The position numbers were made by a program, and so were the translations under genes. Of a stretch of DNA of 64,000 nt, positions 40,592 through 49,669 are shown one piece after another. The notes under the pieces are model-generated. The model ran no database searches. It saw only the letters and a list, made by a program, of their open reading frames with translations, and was not told the origin of the DNA. This DNA comes from Phenylobacterium zucineum HLK1 (GTDB lineage: Bacteria > Pseudomonadota > Alphaproteobacteria > Caulobacterales > Caulobacteraceae). The DNA is taken from the NCBI RefSeq assembly GCF_000017265.1, contig NC_011144.1, positions 744,001 to 808,000 of the forward strand. The letters run 5' to 3'. The stretch's first letter is position 1; each line of letters opens with the position of its first letter.

Positions 40592-42418
40592 ATGCACGCC
40601 TCCCGTCGCCAACTGCTGCTGTCGGCGCTCGCCGCCGGCGTCTCCACCACCCTGCCGCTGCGGGCGCTCGCCGCGCCGGGCGCGGTCGCCGATCCGCGCC
40701 TCTCGGCCCTGCTCGACGCCTTCGTGGACGAGATCCTGCGGGCCAGCCCGCTGACCGCCACGAGCCTGGGTCTGGACAAGGGCGCGTACGCCGCCCTGAA
40801 GCGCCGGCTCGACGACCGCTCGGCCGAGGGGCGCCGCCGCGAGATCGCCGCCTACGCCGACCGCGCGAGGCGCCTGCGAGCCATCCCCCGCGGCGGGCTG
40901 AGCGGCCGCGACCTCACCGTCTACGACACCGTGCTCTACGCCATGGACGTGGGCGCCGAGGGCGGTCGGTTCGCCTACGGCCAGGACTACGCCAACCCCT
41001 ATGTCGTCAGCCAGCAGGACGGCACGGTCGCCATCACGCCTGAGTTCCTGAACTCGCAGCACCTGATCGAGACGCGCGAGGACGCCGAGGCCTATCTGGC
41101 GCGCCTGGAGCAGATGGGCGCCGCCATCGACGCCGAGACCGCGCGCATGGCCGATGCGGCGGGGCAGGGCGTGATCCCGCCAGCGTTCATCCTGGCCACC
41201 ACGCTGAAGCAGCTCACCGACGCACGCGCGCCCGAGCCGGGCTCCGCGCGGATGGTCACTTCCCTGGCCGAGCGAGCCAAGGCGAAGGGCCTGGAAGGCG
41301 ACTGGCGCGGCCGCGCCACGGCCATCGTCGCCCAGAAGGTCTATCCGGCTATCGACCGCCAGATCGCCGGCGTGAAGGCCCTGCAGCCGCGGGCGACGAA
41401 CGACGCCGGGGTGTGGAAGTTCAAGGACGGCGCCGACTACTACCGCTGGGCGCTGAAGTACAACACGACCACCGATCTCACCCCCGCCGAGATCCACGAG
41501 ATCGGCCTGCGCCAGGGCCGCGAAATCGACGCCCTGATGGACGGCATCCTGAAGTCGCAGGGGCTGAGCCAGGGCACGGTCGGGGAGCGGATGAGCGCCC
41601 TGACTAAGGACCCGCGGTTCCTCTACCCCAATACCGAGGCGGGCAAGCGGGAGGTGGTGGAATACATCCAGGCCAAGGTGGACGAGATCCGGCCGTTCAT
41701 CCCGCAGTTCTCGAAGCTGGGCCTGAAGGCGCCCGTCGAGGTGCGGCCGGTGCCGAAGGAGATCGAGGCCGGCGCGGCCCTGGGCTACATGAACTTCGCC
41801 GCCCTCGATGGCTCCCGGCCGGCGATCTACTACGTGAACCTGTCGGACACCTCGAACTGGCCGCGCTACACTCTGGCCAGCCTGACCATGCACGAGGCGC
41901 TACCCGGCCACGCCTGGCAGGGCGCCTACCTCGCCGAGCGCAACAGCGAGATCCACACGATCGCCTCGCTGACCGGCTTCGGGGCGTTCACCGAGGGCTG
42001 GGCGCTCTACGCCGAACAACTCGCCGACGAGGTGGGGCTCTACAAGGACGACCCGTTCGGCCGTCTGGGCTACCTGCAGGCGATCCGCTTCCGCTGCGCG
42101 CGGCTCGTCGTCGACACCGGCCTGCACGACAAGCGCTGGACCCGCGAGCAGGCGATCCAGGAACTCGCCGGCGCCACCGGCCGCTCGGTCGGGGCGGCCA
42201 CCAGCGAGGTGGACCGCTATTGCGCCAGCCCGGGCCAGGCCTGCGCCTACAAGGTCGGCCACAACGAGATCGTCCGCCTGCGCGAGAAGGCCAAGGCCGC
42301 GCTCGGCCCGAAGTTCGACCTGCGCGATTTCAACGACGCGGTGGTGTCGACGGGCGGCACGCCGCTCGCCGTTCTGGAGACGGTGGTCGACCGCTACGTG
42401 GCCGAGGCGAAGGCCTGA
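40592..42418 (+). CDS. DUF885 family secreted metallohydrolase
   Basis: A 608-residue protein. The N-terminus (MHASRRQLLLSALAAGVSTT) resembles a Sec or twin-arginine leader (RRQLLLSALAAG). The DUF885 metal motif TMHEALPGHAWQ is present, with the downstream Glu region FTEGWALYAEQLADE. DUF885 proteins are predicted zinc carboxypeptidase-like enzymes; the substrate is unknown. It converges on the nucleosidase gene. Confidence 0.9.
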   Translation: MHASRRQLLLSALAAGVSTTLPLRALAAPGAVADPRLSALLDAFVDEILRASPLTATSLGLDKGAYAALKRRLDDRSAEGRRREIAAYADRARRLRAIPRGGLSGRDLTVYDTVLYAMDVGAEGGRFAYGQDYANPYVVSQQDGTVAITPEFLNSQHLIETREDAEAYLARLEQMGAAIDAETARMADAAGQGVIPPAFILATTLKQLTDARAPEPGSARMVTSLAERAKAKGLEGDWRGRATAIVAQKVYPAIDRQIAGVKALQPRATNDAGVWKFKDGADYYRWALKYNTTTDLTPAEIHEIGLRQGREIDALMDGILKSQGLSQGTVGERMSALTKDPRFLYPNTEAGKREVVEYIQAKVDEIRPFIPQFSKLGLKAPVEVRPVPKEIEAGAALGYMNFAALDGSRPAIYYVNLSDTSNWPRYTLASLTMHEALPGHAWQGAYLAERNSEIHTIASLTGFGAFTEGWALYAEQLADEVGLYKDDPFGRLGYLQAIRFRCARLVVDTGLHDKRWTREQAIQELAGATGRSVGAATSEVDRYCASPGQACAYKVGHNEIVRLREKAKAALGPKFDLRDFNDAVVSTGGTPLAVLETVVDRYVAEAKA

Positions 42419-42440
42419 TCCGCAGGGGCGAGGGCGGCGG

Positions 42441-43151
42441 CTACAGCATCTCCAGCAGGGTCCGGACGCAGGCGGCGGAGTTCTCCGCCGCCATCGCCTC
42501 CATCTCGGTGAAGGTGACGTGGCTCTCCTCGCCGGCCAGGTCCGAGAGCGTGCGGATCACGTAGAGCGGCGCGCCCCAGGCCTCGGCCACCTGGGCGACC
42601 GCGCCGGACTCCATGTCGATGGCGTCGGCGCCCAGCCGCGCGCGCAGCTCGTCGCGCGTGGCGCCGCAGTTCAGGAAGTAGTCGGCGGTGGTGATCCCGC
42701 CCAGCCGGACCGGGTGGGCGAGGCGCGGGGCGACTTCCGCCCGCAGGCGCTCGAAGGTGTCGCGCACCGCTGCGGGCACCGGCTCCAGGTCCGCCAGCTC
42801 GGGCGCGCCGAAGGGGATGACGCCCGAGCGCGTGGCCGTGAAGCGTCCGGCGGTGACGATGCCGTAGTCGTGGATGGCCAGCCGCTCGGCCAGCAGGACC
42901 GAGCCCACCGGCAGCTCCGGATGCAGCCCGCCCGCGACCCCCGAGAAGACCAGCGTCCGGGCGCCGAACCGGTCCAGCAGCAGGGTCGCGGCCGAGGCGG
43001 CGTTGACCTTGCCGAGCCCGCTGCGGGCGAGCGCCAGGCCGTGGCCGGCCCAGACCTGGAAGGCGCCGTGCGCCTCCGGTTCGACCTCGAGGTCGAGGAC
43101 GGCGCGCAAGGCGGCGAGTTCTTCGGGCGTGGCGCAGAGGATGCCGATCAT
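42441..43151 (-). CDS. mtnN: 5'-methylthioadenosine/S-adenosylhomocysteine nucleosidase
   Basis: Cleaves adenine from MTA and SAH, recycling methylation by-products. It has 236 residues (family about 230). Features: MIGILCATPEELAAL with the early catalytic Glu, VFSGVAGGL, AIDMESGAVAQVAEAWG, which binds the ribose, and VIRTLSDLAGEE with the catalytic Asp. The start is at the first Met of the conserved strand. Confidence 0.93.
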   Translation of the reverse strand: MIGILCATPEELAALRAVLDLEVEPEAHGAFQVWAGHGLALARSGLGKVNAASAATLLLDRFGARTLVFSGVAGGLHPELPVGSVLLAERLAIHDYGIVTAGRFTATRSGVIPFGAPELADLEPVPAAVRDTFERLRAEVAPRLAHPVRLGGITTADYFLNCGATRDELRARLGADAIDMESGAVAQVAEAWGAPLYVIRTLSDLAGEESHVTFTEMEAMAAENSAACVRTLLEML

Positions 43152-43166
43152 CTGCGCTCTATAGGC

Positions 43167-44300
43167 CTAGTCGAGCGTGCGGCGGTAGCGGGCGACGGCC
43201 AGGGCCGTGACCACCAGCACGAACGCCAGGAGCGCGGCGAGCTCGCGCCACTGGTCCTCCAGCCCTTGGCCCTTCAGCAGCGAGCCGCGCACCACCCGCA
43301 GGAAATGGGTCACCGGGATGACCTCGCCGATCGCCTGCGCCCAGCCGGGCATGCCGCGGAAGGGGAACATGAAGCCGGACAGCAGGATCGAGGGCAGGAT
43401 GTAGAAGAAGCTCATCTGCATCGCCTGCAGCTGCGAGCGCGCCACGGTGGAGATCAGGAAGCCCAGCGCCAGCGAGCCGACGATGAACAGGGTGACGCCC
43501 AGCACGAGGCCGGGCCAGCCGCCGGCCATCGGCACCTGGAACAGCACCTTCGACAGGATGAGGATCAGCACCGTCTGGATCAGCCCCACCAGCACGTAGG
43601 GGGCGAGCTTGCCGATCATCACCTCCAGCGGCTCGAGCGGGGTCGCGAGCAGGGTCTCCATGGTGCCGCGCTCGGTCTCACGGGTGACCGACAGCGCGGT
43701 CATCATCACCAGGGTCAGCGACAGGATCACACCGAGCAGCCCCGGCACGATGTTGTACGAGGTGACGGCCTCGGGATTGTACCGGCGGTGCACGACCACC
43801 TCGAAGGGGGGCAGGTCCTGGCCGCGGGCGGCGAGCGCCCCCTTCAGGTCCTGCGCCAGCACCCCGTCGGGCAGGGCGGCCAGGGCGGCGACCGCCCCGC
43901 CGGTGGCCGACGGGTCGGTGGCGTCGGCCTCCACCAGGATCTGGGCCGCATCGCCGCGCGCCACGCGGCGGCTGAAGTCGCCGGGGATGGTCACCGCGAA
44001 CTGCACGTCGCCGCGGCGGATCATGGCGTCCAGCTCGGCCGGGCTGCGCGCCTGGGCGACGAAGTCGAAGTAGAGCGAGTTCTTCAGCCCGGCCACGATC
44101 GAGCGGGCGTAGCGGCTGTCCTCCAGCGCCAGCACCGCCGTCGGCAGGTGGCGCGGCTCGGTGTTGATGGCGTAGCCGAACAGCGCCAGCTGGATCACCG
44201 GGATCAGCAGCATCATGGCGTAGGTGATCCGGTCGCGGGTGAGCTGCTTGAACTCCTTGACCATCACCGCGATCACGCGGGTCCAGGACAGGCCGGTCAT
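43167..44300 (-). CDS. ABC-2 type exporter permease
   Basis: A 377-residue inner-membrane protein of the YbhR/YhhJ type: one helix near the N-terminus, a long extracytoplasmic domain (about 45-175), and five helices in the C-terminal half including VPGLLGVILSLTLVMMTALS and the ABC-2 signature TPLEPLEVMIGKLAPYVLVG. The ATG overlaps the stop of the ATPase gene. Works with the ATPase and HlyD-like adaptor encoded upstream. Confidence 0.92.
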   Translation of the reverse strand: MTGLSWTRVIAVMVKEFKQLTRDRITYAMMLLIPVIQLALFGYAINTEPRHLPTAVLALEDSRYARSIVAGLKNSLYFDFVAQARSPAELDAMIRRGDVQFAVTIPGDFSRRVARGDAAQILVEADATDPSATGGAVAALAALPDGVLAQDLKGALAARGQDLPPFEVVVHRRYNPEAVTSYNIVPGLLGVILSLTLVMMTALSVTRETERGTMETLLATPLEPLEVMIGKLAPYVLVGLIQTVLILILSKVLFQVPMAGGWPGLVLGVTLFIVGSLALGFLISTVARSQLQAMQMSFFYILPSILLSGFMFPFRGMPGWAQAIGEVIPVTHFLRVVRGSLLKGQGLEDQWRELAALLAFVLVVTALAVARYRRTLD

Positions 44301-45214
44301 CGGAAGTTGTCCTCGGAGCGGCCCATCAGCTGGATGAAGACGTCCTCGAGCGTCGGCGGGACCTCGGTCCAACGCCAGGGCTCGCGGCGCATCGGCGCGA
44401 TGGCGGCCTCCAGGGCGGCGCGGTCCGAGCCGCTGACGTGCAGGGCCGCGCCGAACGGCGCCGCCGTCTCGACGCCGGGGCTCGCCGCCACCTCGGCCGC
44501 CATCCGGTCGATCCCCGGGCCCTCGCCGCGGAAGGTCGTGAGCCCAGAGCCGGCCACCACCTCCTCGGCCGTGCCGCGGGCGATCAGCCGCCCGTAGCTG
44601 ATGTAGGCGATCTCGTGGCAGCGCTCGGCCTCGTCCATGTAGTGGGTGGAAACCAGCACCGTCAGACCCTCGCCGGCGAGGGCGTGGATCTCGTCCCAGA
44701 AGGTGCGCCGGGCCTTGGGATCGACGCCCGCCGTGGGCTCGTCCAGCAGCAGCAGGCGCGGCTCGTGCAGGGTGGCCGCCGCCAGGGCCAGGCGCTGCTT
44801 CCAGCCGCCCGACAGCGTTCCGGCGAGCTGTCCCCGGCGCGCCGAGAGGCCGAGCCGCTCCAGGGCCGCGTCCACCCGCGCAGGCCGCCGGTCGAGGCCG
44901 TAGACGCGGGCGGTGAACTCCAGGTTCTCGGCGATGGTCAGGTCCTCGTAGAGCGAGAACCGCTGGGTCATGTAGCCGGTGCGCCGCTTCACCTTGTCGG
45001 CCTCGGCGATGATGTCGAAGCCCAGCGCCGTGCCCGCGCCGCTGTCAGGCGTCAGCAGGCCGCAGAGCATCCGCAGCGTGGTGGTCTTGCCCGAGCCGTT
45101 CGGCCCCAGGAAGCCGCAGATCCGGCCCTCCGCGACCTGGATCGTGACGTCCTGGACGACGTGCTTGTCGCCGAAGCTCTTGTTCAGCCCGTGGACGTCG
45201 ATCGCCAGGGTCAC
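44297..45214 (-). CDS. ABC exporter ATPase
   Basis: A 305-residue nucleotide-binding subunit. Walker A GFLGPNGSGKTTTLRML, Q-loop MTQRFSLYEDLT, signature LSGGWKQRLALAAA, Walker B LLLLDEPTAGVD and switch His in VLVSTHYMDEAE. The start is GTG 45214, overlapping the stop of the HlyD-like gene. The C-terminal ~80 residues form an accessory domain typical of YbhF/DrrA-type transporters. Confidence 0.93.
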   Translation of the reverse strand: MTLAIDVHGLNKSFGDKHVVQDVTIQVAEGRICGFLGPNGSGKTTTLRMLCGLLTPDSGAGTALGFDIIAEADKVKRRTGYMTQRFSLYEDLTIAENLEFTARVYGLDRRPARVDAALERLGLSARRGQLAGTLSGGWKQRLALAAATLHEPRLLLLDEPTAGVDPKARRTFWDEIHALAGEGLTVLVSTHYMDEAERCHEIAYISYGRLIARGTAEEVVAGSGLTTFRGEGPGIDRMAAEVAASPGVETAAPFGAALHVSGSDRAALEAAIAPMRREPWRWTEVPPTLEDVFIQLMGRSEDNFR

Positions 45215-46176
45215 TTGAGCGGCTCCACGTCGACCGGCTGGCCGGGGTTGAGCCGCGCGGCCGGCCGCGCCTCCACCATGTAGACCAGCCGGTCGCGGGC
45301 CTCGCGGCTGTAGATCACCGGCGGGGTGAACTCGGGCCGGGGGCTCACGTACTCGATCCGCGCCGTCAGTCCCTTGGCGCAGCCGTCGCACGAGAACCGC
45401 ACCGTGCGGCCGACGCGGTATGCGGCGAGCTCGCGCTCGGGCACGAAGAACCGCACCTTGATCCGCGCGTCGGGCAGCAGGGACAGGATCGGCTGGCCCG
45501 CCGGCGCCCATTCGCCGGCGTGGAAGAAGACGTCCTCCACCCGCGCGTCGGCAGGGGCCTTGGGCGCCACGTCGGCCAGGCGGGCCTCGGCGCCCTCCAC
45601 GGCGGCCGCCGCCTGGCTGACTCGGGCGTCGGCGGCGCGGATCTGGTCCTCGCGGGCGCCGAGGGCGGCGGCGTCGCGCTGGCGCCGCGCGGCGCGGACC
45701 TGGGCGTCGGCGGCCTGGGCGGCGGCGCGGGCGTCGTCCAGCCGCGCCGGCGCGTACCAGCCCTGGCGGACCAGGGGCTCGATCCGGCGCAGGGTCGCGT
45801 GGGCTTCGCGCGCCTGCGCCTCGGCGGCGGCGATGTTGGCCTCGAACACCGCCAGTTCGACGGGTCTCTGGCCCTTGCGGGCGTCCTGCGCCTGGGCCCG
45901 GGCGGCGGCCTGCTCGGCGCTGGCCTGGTCGTACTGGCTGCGCACCTGGGCGGGGTCGACGACGAAGAGCGGCTGGCCCGCCCTGACCTCCTGGCCCCGG
46001 GCGACGTGCAACGTCCGCACCGTCCCGGCCACCGGAGCGGCGAGATAGAGCGGCTCGCCCTCGATGTAGCCCGAGAGCGTCGGCGCCGGCCGGAAGCGGG
46101 GCGCGAGCACGAGGAGGGCGACGATCAGGGCCGCGGCCGCCAGGAGGGCGAGGGGCAGGATGCGCCGGCGGTTCAT
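45211..46176 (-). CDS. HlyD-family membrane fusion protein
   Basis: A 321-residue periplasmic adaptor anchored by one N-terminal helix ([20 protein letters not shown]). Lipoyl/barrel-sandwich halves ([20 protein letters not shown] and [20 protein letters not shown]) flank a coiled-coil hairpin (about 90-205). Equivalent to YbhG. Overlaps both the TetR gene upstream and the ATPase gene downstream, so the four genes are one operon. Confidence 0.92.
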   Translation of the reverse strand: MNRRRILPLALLAAAALIVALLVLAPRFRPAPTLSGYIEGEPLYLAAPVAGTVRTLHVARGQEVRAGQPLFVVDPAQVRSQYDQASAEQAAARAQAQDARKGQRPVELAVFEANIAAAEAQAREAHATLRRIEPLVRQGWYAPARLDDARAAAQAADAQVRAARRQRDAAALGAREDQIRAADARVSQAAAAVEGAEARLADVAPKAPADARVEDVFFHAGEWAPAGQPILSLLPDARIKVRFFVPERELAAYRVGRTVRFSCDGCAKGLTARIEYVSPRPEFTPPVIYSREARDRLVYMVEARPAARLNPGQPVDVEPLK

Positions 46177-46814
46177 GGGCGTGGCTCCTCGGCCAGCATG
46201 CCGCGCAGCATGGTCTCCACGTGCTGGCGCATGATCGCGGCGATATCGAAGGCGGGCGCCCCCACGGGCACGAAGGTCTCGCGCCACAGGACGCCGACCA
46301 GCAGGGGCGCGATCAGTTGGACGGCGTAGACGCGGGGGTCGCCCGGCCGCACCTCGCCGCGGTCCTGGGCGGCGGCGATGGCGCCGGCCACCGTCGCCAG
46401 GGCCTCGCCCGCCAGTTCGTCGTGCCAGACCCGCGCCAGCTCGGGGAAGTTGCGCGCCTCGCCGATGACCATCTTGGCCACGCCGCCGACCTCGGTCTCC
46501 TGGACGATTTGCGCGATCCGCCCGGCGAGGGCGCGGACCAGGTCGGGGAAGGGACCCGGGTGGGCGGCGGCGAGCGCCTTCGCCGGGGCGAGGTTCGGGG
46601 CCACGCCCTGCGTGACCACCGCCCGGAACAGGTCTTCCTTGGTCTCGAAGTACAGATAGAGCGCGCCCTTCGAGACCCCGGCCCGCGCCGCGATCTCGTC
46701 CAGCTTGGCGGCGGCGAAGCCCTTCTCGGCGAAAACGGCCAGGGCGGCCTGCACGATCTCGGCCGGCCGGTCCGCCTTGCGGCGACGGAATTTCGGCTCG
46801 CCTGGCTGCAGCAT
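46173..46814 (-). CDS. TetR-family repressor of the ABC export operon
   Basis: A 213-residue regulator. The HTH is [20 protein letters not shown] followed by [20 protein letters not shown], an AcrR/TetR type. The ligand domain is unassigned. It is the first gene of the exporter operon and is preceded by a palindrome that fits a TetR operator, so it most likely represses itself and the exporter until a toxic ligand binds. Confidence 0.92.
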   Translation of the reverse strand: MLQPGEPKFRRRKADRPAEIVQAALAVFAEKGFAAAKLDEIAARAGVSKGALYLYFETKEDLFRAVVTQGVAPNLAPAKALAAAHPGPFPDLVRALAGRIAQIVQETEVGGVAKMVIGEARNFPELARVWHDELAGEALATVAGAIAAAQDRGEVRPGDPRVYAVQLIAPLLVGVLWRETFVPVGAPAFDIAAIMRQHVETMLRGMLAEEPRP

Positions 46815-46826
46815 CGCGCCCTCACA

Positions 46827-46844
46827 TAACTGACCGGTCAGTTA
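46827..46844. promoter_or_regulatory. TetR-type operator
   Basis: TAACTGACCGGTCAGTTA is a perfect 18-bp palindrome 13 bases upstream of the TetR gene start, the form of many AcrR/TetR operators. Confidence 0.85.
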
Positions 46845-47026
46845 GTAACAGGCGGAGATGGCGTTGGCAATCGGCGTTCGCGGAACGGGGGCGGCGAGGC
46901 GTCGCATGGCGTTTGATTGGATCGCGCCCATTTTCCGCCTTCGTCCAAGGGCTTAAAACAGGCCCTCGAAAGTCAGGCCGGCGCCAGACCGGCGACGCTC
47001 ATCGGTGCAAGAACAAGGGGTTACGA

Positions 47027-47722
47027 GTGACGCAGGGCTTCCGCGCGCGCCTTTCCGAACGCTTTTCCGAACTGGCCAAGGACCGGCCGCTGCAGGCCGT
47101 CACCCTTGTTGCGGCGGTCGTCGCCACCGCCGCAGCGGCCGCGCCGGTGAAGCCTTCGGCGCACCACGCCCTGTTCACCAGCATCGAACGCGCCGTCGCC
47201 GAAACCGCTCCACCCCAGCCGATCGAAATGCGCCTCGTGTGGGAAGGCGCCGACGTGGACGGCGACGGCAAGGCCGACTTCGCCAACCCCACGGGCCAGG
47301 AGCCGCGCACCCACGACGCCTACGGCTCGGGCGCGTTCGGCGCCCGCCGCGACGGCGGCTCGCGCCGGCACGAGGGCGTCGACTTCATCGCCGAGGCGGG
47401 CCAGCGCGTGCTCGCCCCCATCTCGGGCTACGTCACCAAGATCGGCTACGCCTATTCGGGCGACGCCAACCTCCGCTTCGTCGAGATCAGCAATCCCGCG
47501 CTGAAGCTGGAGGCGCGGGCCTTCTACGTCGATCCGGACGTGGACGTGGGCGACACCGTCTATGTCGGCCAGCCGATCGGCGAGGTCCGCTCGCTGCAGC
47601 GGAAGTACCCCGGCGGCATGACCGACCACGTGCACCTGGAGCTGATCGACCGCCGCGGCCGGCGGATCGACGCCACCAACGTGATCACCGCCGAGTACGT
47701 GCAGACCTTCGCGGCCGACTAA
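47027..47722 (+). CDS. M23/LytM-family peptidase-like protein
   Basis: A 231-residue protein with an N-terminal hydrophobic segment (VTLVAAVVATAAAAAP), so it is likely periplasmic. The LytM domain contains SRRHEGVDFIAEAGQRVLAP with the H-x3-D zinc ligands and DHVHLELID with the second HxH pair. Both zinc motifs being intact argues for an active murein endopeptidase. The start is GTG 47027 after AAGGGG. Confidence 0.85.
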   Translation: MTQGFRARLSERFSELAKDRPLQAVTLVAAVVATAAAAAPVKPSAHHALFTSIERAVAETAPPQPIEMRLVWEGADVDGDGKADFANPTGQEPRTHDAYGSGAFGARRDGGSRRHEGVDFIAEAGQRVLAPISGYVTKIGYAYSGDANLRFVEISNPALKLEARAFYVDPDVDVGDTVYVGQPIGEVRSLQRKYPGGMTDHVHLELIDRRGRRIDATNVITAEYVQTFAAD

Positions 47723-47753
47723 GGCCCGCCTGGACACGTTTCCGACATCCGCG

Positions 47754-47782
47754 TTGACAGGTGGGGTTACAGGCGTAATCTC
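47754..47782 (+). promoter_or_regulatory. Promoter and BlaI-type operator
   Basis: TTGACA (47754-47759) and TAATCT near 47776 have promoter spacing. TTACAGGCGTAA (47767-47778), close to the BlaI/MecI-type TACA-N2-TGTA palindrome, overlaps the -10 region, fitting autorepression. Confidence 0.6.
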
Positions 47783-47788
47783 AACCGC

Positions 47789-48160
47789 ATGCTGCGGATT
47801 TCGCCAGCCGAGAGCCAGATCATGGCCGCCCTCTGGGAGGAGGGGCCTCTGACGGCCGACGAGCTGGTGCGCAAGGTCGGCCAGCCCCAGGACTGGGGCG
47901 AGGCGACCGTCAAGACGCTGATCAACCGGCTGATGAAGAAGAAGGCGCTGGTCTCGGAGAAGTCCGAGGGCCGCACGCGCTACCGCCCGCTGGTCTCGCG
48001 CGAAGCCTATGTGACCTCCGAGAGCCAGGGGCTGCTGGACCGCCTGTTCTCCGGCCAGGTGGCGCCGCTGGTGGCCCACTTCGCCGAGCACCGGGCGCTG
48101 TCGCCCGAGGACGTCGCCCGGCTGAAGCGCCTGATCGCGGAGCTGGACGATGGCGACTGA
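47789..48160 (+). CDS. BlaI/MecI/CopY-family repressor
   Basis: A 123-residue winged-helix repressor: ISPAESQIMAALWEEGPLTA, WGEATVKTLINRLMKKKALV and EGRTRYRPLVSREAYV are the family pattern. The C-terminal dimerisation region contains the usual cleavable stretch. The M56 peptidase gene overlaps its end, the standard BlaI-BlaR1 arrangement. Confidence 0.92.
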   Translation: MLRISPAESQIMAALWEEGPLTADELVRKVGQPQDWGEATVKTLINRLMKKKALVSEKSEGRTRYRPLVSREAYVTSESQGLLDRLFSGQVAPLVAHFAEHRALSPEDVARLKRLIAELDDGD

Positions 48161-49058
48161 CCTGCTGGAGGCCCTGGCCCGCGCCAACCTGGCGGGCTCG
48201 CTGGTGCTCATCCTCGTCATGCTGCTGCGGGTCCCCGCGCGCCGGCTGTTCGGCGCCGAGGCGGCCTACATGCTCTGGGCGGCGCCGGTCGGCGCGGCCC
48301 TGCTCAGCCTCGCCCCCTGGCCCTTCGGCAATCCCTGGCCCGGCGCCGAGCGGATGACGCTCCGGCCGCTGGTCGAGGCCGCCGCGGGCCTGGACGCCCT
48401 CGCCGCCGTCTGGGCCGTGGGCGCGGCCGTGGGCGTGGCGCTCGCGTGGCGGGCGCAGGCGGCGTTCGAGCGCGACGCCCGCGCCGGGCGCGCCGGCCCC
48501 GCGGTCTCGGGTTTCATCAGCCCCCGGGTGATCATGCCCGCCGCCGACCCGTACTCCGACGAGGAGCGGGTGCTGATCCGGGCGCACGAGCGCGAGCACG
48601 TGCGCCGGGGCGATCCCAAGGCGAACGCCCTGGCCGCCGCCCTGCAGGTGGTGTTCTGGTTCAACCCGCTGGCGCACGCCGGCGCGCGGACGATGCGGAT
48701 CGACCAGGAGCTGGCCTGCGACGCGGCCACCCTGCGCCGCTTCCCGAAGGCCCGCCGGACCTACGCCGAGGCGCTGCTGAAGACCGAGCTCGCCCGCGGC
48801 GCCCTGCCGTTCGGCTGCCGCTGGCCCGCCGCCGGGGCCCATCCGCTGGAGGTGCGCCTGGCCGCGCTGAAGGGGGGACCGCGCCATGACCTGATGGGCG
48901 CCTGGACCGCGATCGTCCTGACCCTCGCCGCCAGCACCCTGACCTGGGCGGCCAAGCCCCCGGTGCCCGAGCCGCCGGACAGGCCGCCGCCGGCCGACGA
49001 CCAGCCCGCCATGTCGGTGATGCTGATCAGCGTTCCGGCCCCTGCGCCGACTCGTTAA
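48150..49058 (+). CDS. M56 (BlaR1-like) membrane peptidase, short form
   Basis: A 302-residue membrane metallopeptidase: N-terminal helices (about 10-30, 35-55, 88-105), then the zinc motif RAHEREHVRRGD and IDQELACDAATL with the third ligand region, and one more helix near residue 255. There is no C-terminal penicillin-binding sensor domain, unlike BlaR1; the tail is a short Pro-rich stretch. It probably cleaves the cognate BlaI-type repressor in response to an unknown envelope signal. Confidence 0.88.
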   Translation: MATDLLEALARANLAGSLVLILVMLLRVPARRLFGAEAAYMLWAAPVGAALLSLAPWPFGNPWPGAERMTLRPLVEAAAGLDALAAVWAVGAAVGVALAWRAQAAFERDARAGRAGPAVSGFISPRVIMPAADPYSDEERVLIRAHEREHVRRGDPKANALAAALQVVFWFNPLAHAGARTMRIDQELACDAATLRRFPKARRTYAEALLKTELARGALPFGCRWPAAGAHPLEVRLAALKGGPRHDLMGAWTAIVLTLAASTLTWAAKPPVPEPPDRPPPADDQPAMSVMLISVPAPAPTR

Positions 49059-49109
49059 GGGAAGCGGCGGGACGTCGCGAACACGCGCGAAACGAATCAT
49101 GTCCGAATC

Positions 49110-49130
49110 ACTGACTCGGGCCGATTCAGT
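49110..49130 (+). terminator. Hairpin after the M56 peptidase gene
   Basis: ACTGA and TCAGT ends with TCGG/CCGA inside form a near-perfect 21-base inverted repeat followed by CTTTGTT. Likely terminator, 51 bases past the stop. Confidence 0.55.
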
Positions 49131-49226
49131 CTTTGTTCCCTACGAGATATGGTGGCTGACTCGCGCCTGAGGCACAACGGCGGAGCCCGCCGGCGCGGCA
49201 ATTGGGGGCGGTGCGCCCGGCTCGCC

Positions 49227-49256
49227 TTGACGGGCGGCGGCGCCTTCCTCTATATC
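49227..49256 (+). promoter_or_regulatory. Probable housekeeping promoter of rpmB
   Basis: TTGACG (49227-49232), an 18-base spacer, then TATATC (49251-49256), about 65 bases before the rpmB ATG. Confidence 0.55.
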
Positions 49257-49320
49257 GCCCGCTCCTCGCGCGGACGGTCTCGTCCGCACGTCCCTGTTTC
49301 CTCGCGAAGGTACTTTCGCC

Positions 49321-49617
49321 ATGTCGCGTCGCTGCGAAATCACCGGTGTTGGCCCGATGGTCGGCCACAACGTGAGCCACTCGAACATCAAGACCAAGCG
49401 CCGGTTCATGCCGAACCTGACCAAGGTGACCGTGCTGTCGGACGCCCTGGGCCAGAACGTGACCCTGCGGGTCACGAACGCGGCGCTGCGCACGGTCGAC
49501 GCCAAGGGCGGCCTGGACGCCGTCCTGCTGAAGGCCCGTGACGAGGTCCTCTCGCCGCGCGCCCTGAAGATCAAGCGCCAGATCAAGGCCAAGCTTGCCG
49601 AGCAACCGGCGGCCTAA
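49321..49617 (+). CDS. rpmB: 50S ribosomal protein L28
   Basis: A 98-residue ribosomal protein: [33 protein letters not shown] and [20 protein letters not shown] are typical of alphaproteobacterial L28. GAAGG lies before the ATG. It stands alone between its own promoter and terminator. Confidence 0.98.
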   Translation: MSRRCEITGVGPMVGHNVSHSNIKTKRRFMPNLTKVTVLSDALGQNVTLRVTNAALRTVDAKGGLDAVLLKARDEVLSPRALKIKRQIKAKLAEQPAA

Positions 49618-49642
49618 GGGCCCGACACGACTGTCGTTCCGG

Positions 49643-49669
49643 AAAGGCCGCCCCTCGGGGCGGCCTTTT
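49643..49669. terminator. Bidirectional terminator, rpmB and the esterase gene
   Basis: AAAGGCCGCCCC and GGGGCGGCCTTT form a perfect 12-bp stem with a 2-base loop, followed by TTTC on the plus strand and flanked by a run of A on the other side. It lies 25 bases after rpmB and touches the stop of the convergent gene. Confidence 0.85.

Noticed and set aside
46913..47026. N-terminal extension of the M23 peptidase gene
   Set aside because: The added residues are not hydrophobic and lack a ribosome-binding site; GTG 47027 has AAGGGG and leads directly to the membrane segment.
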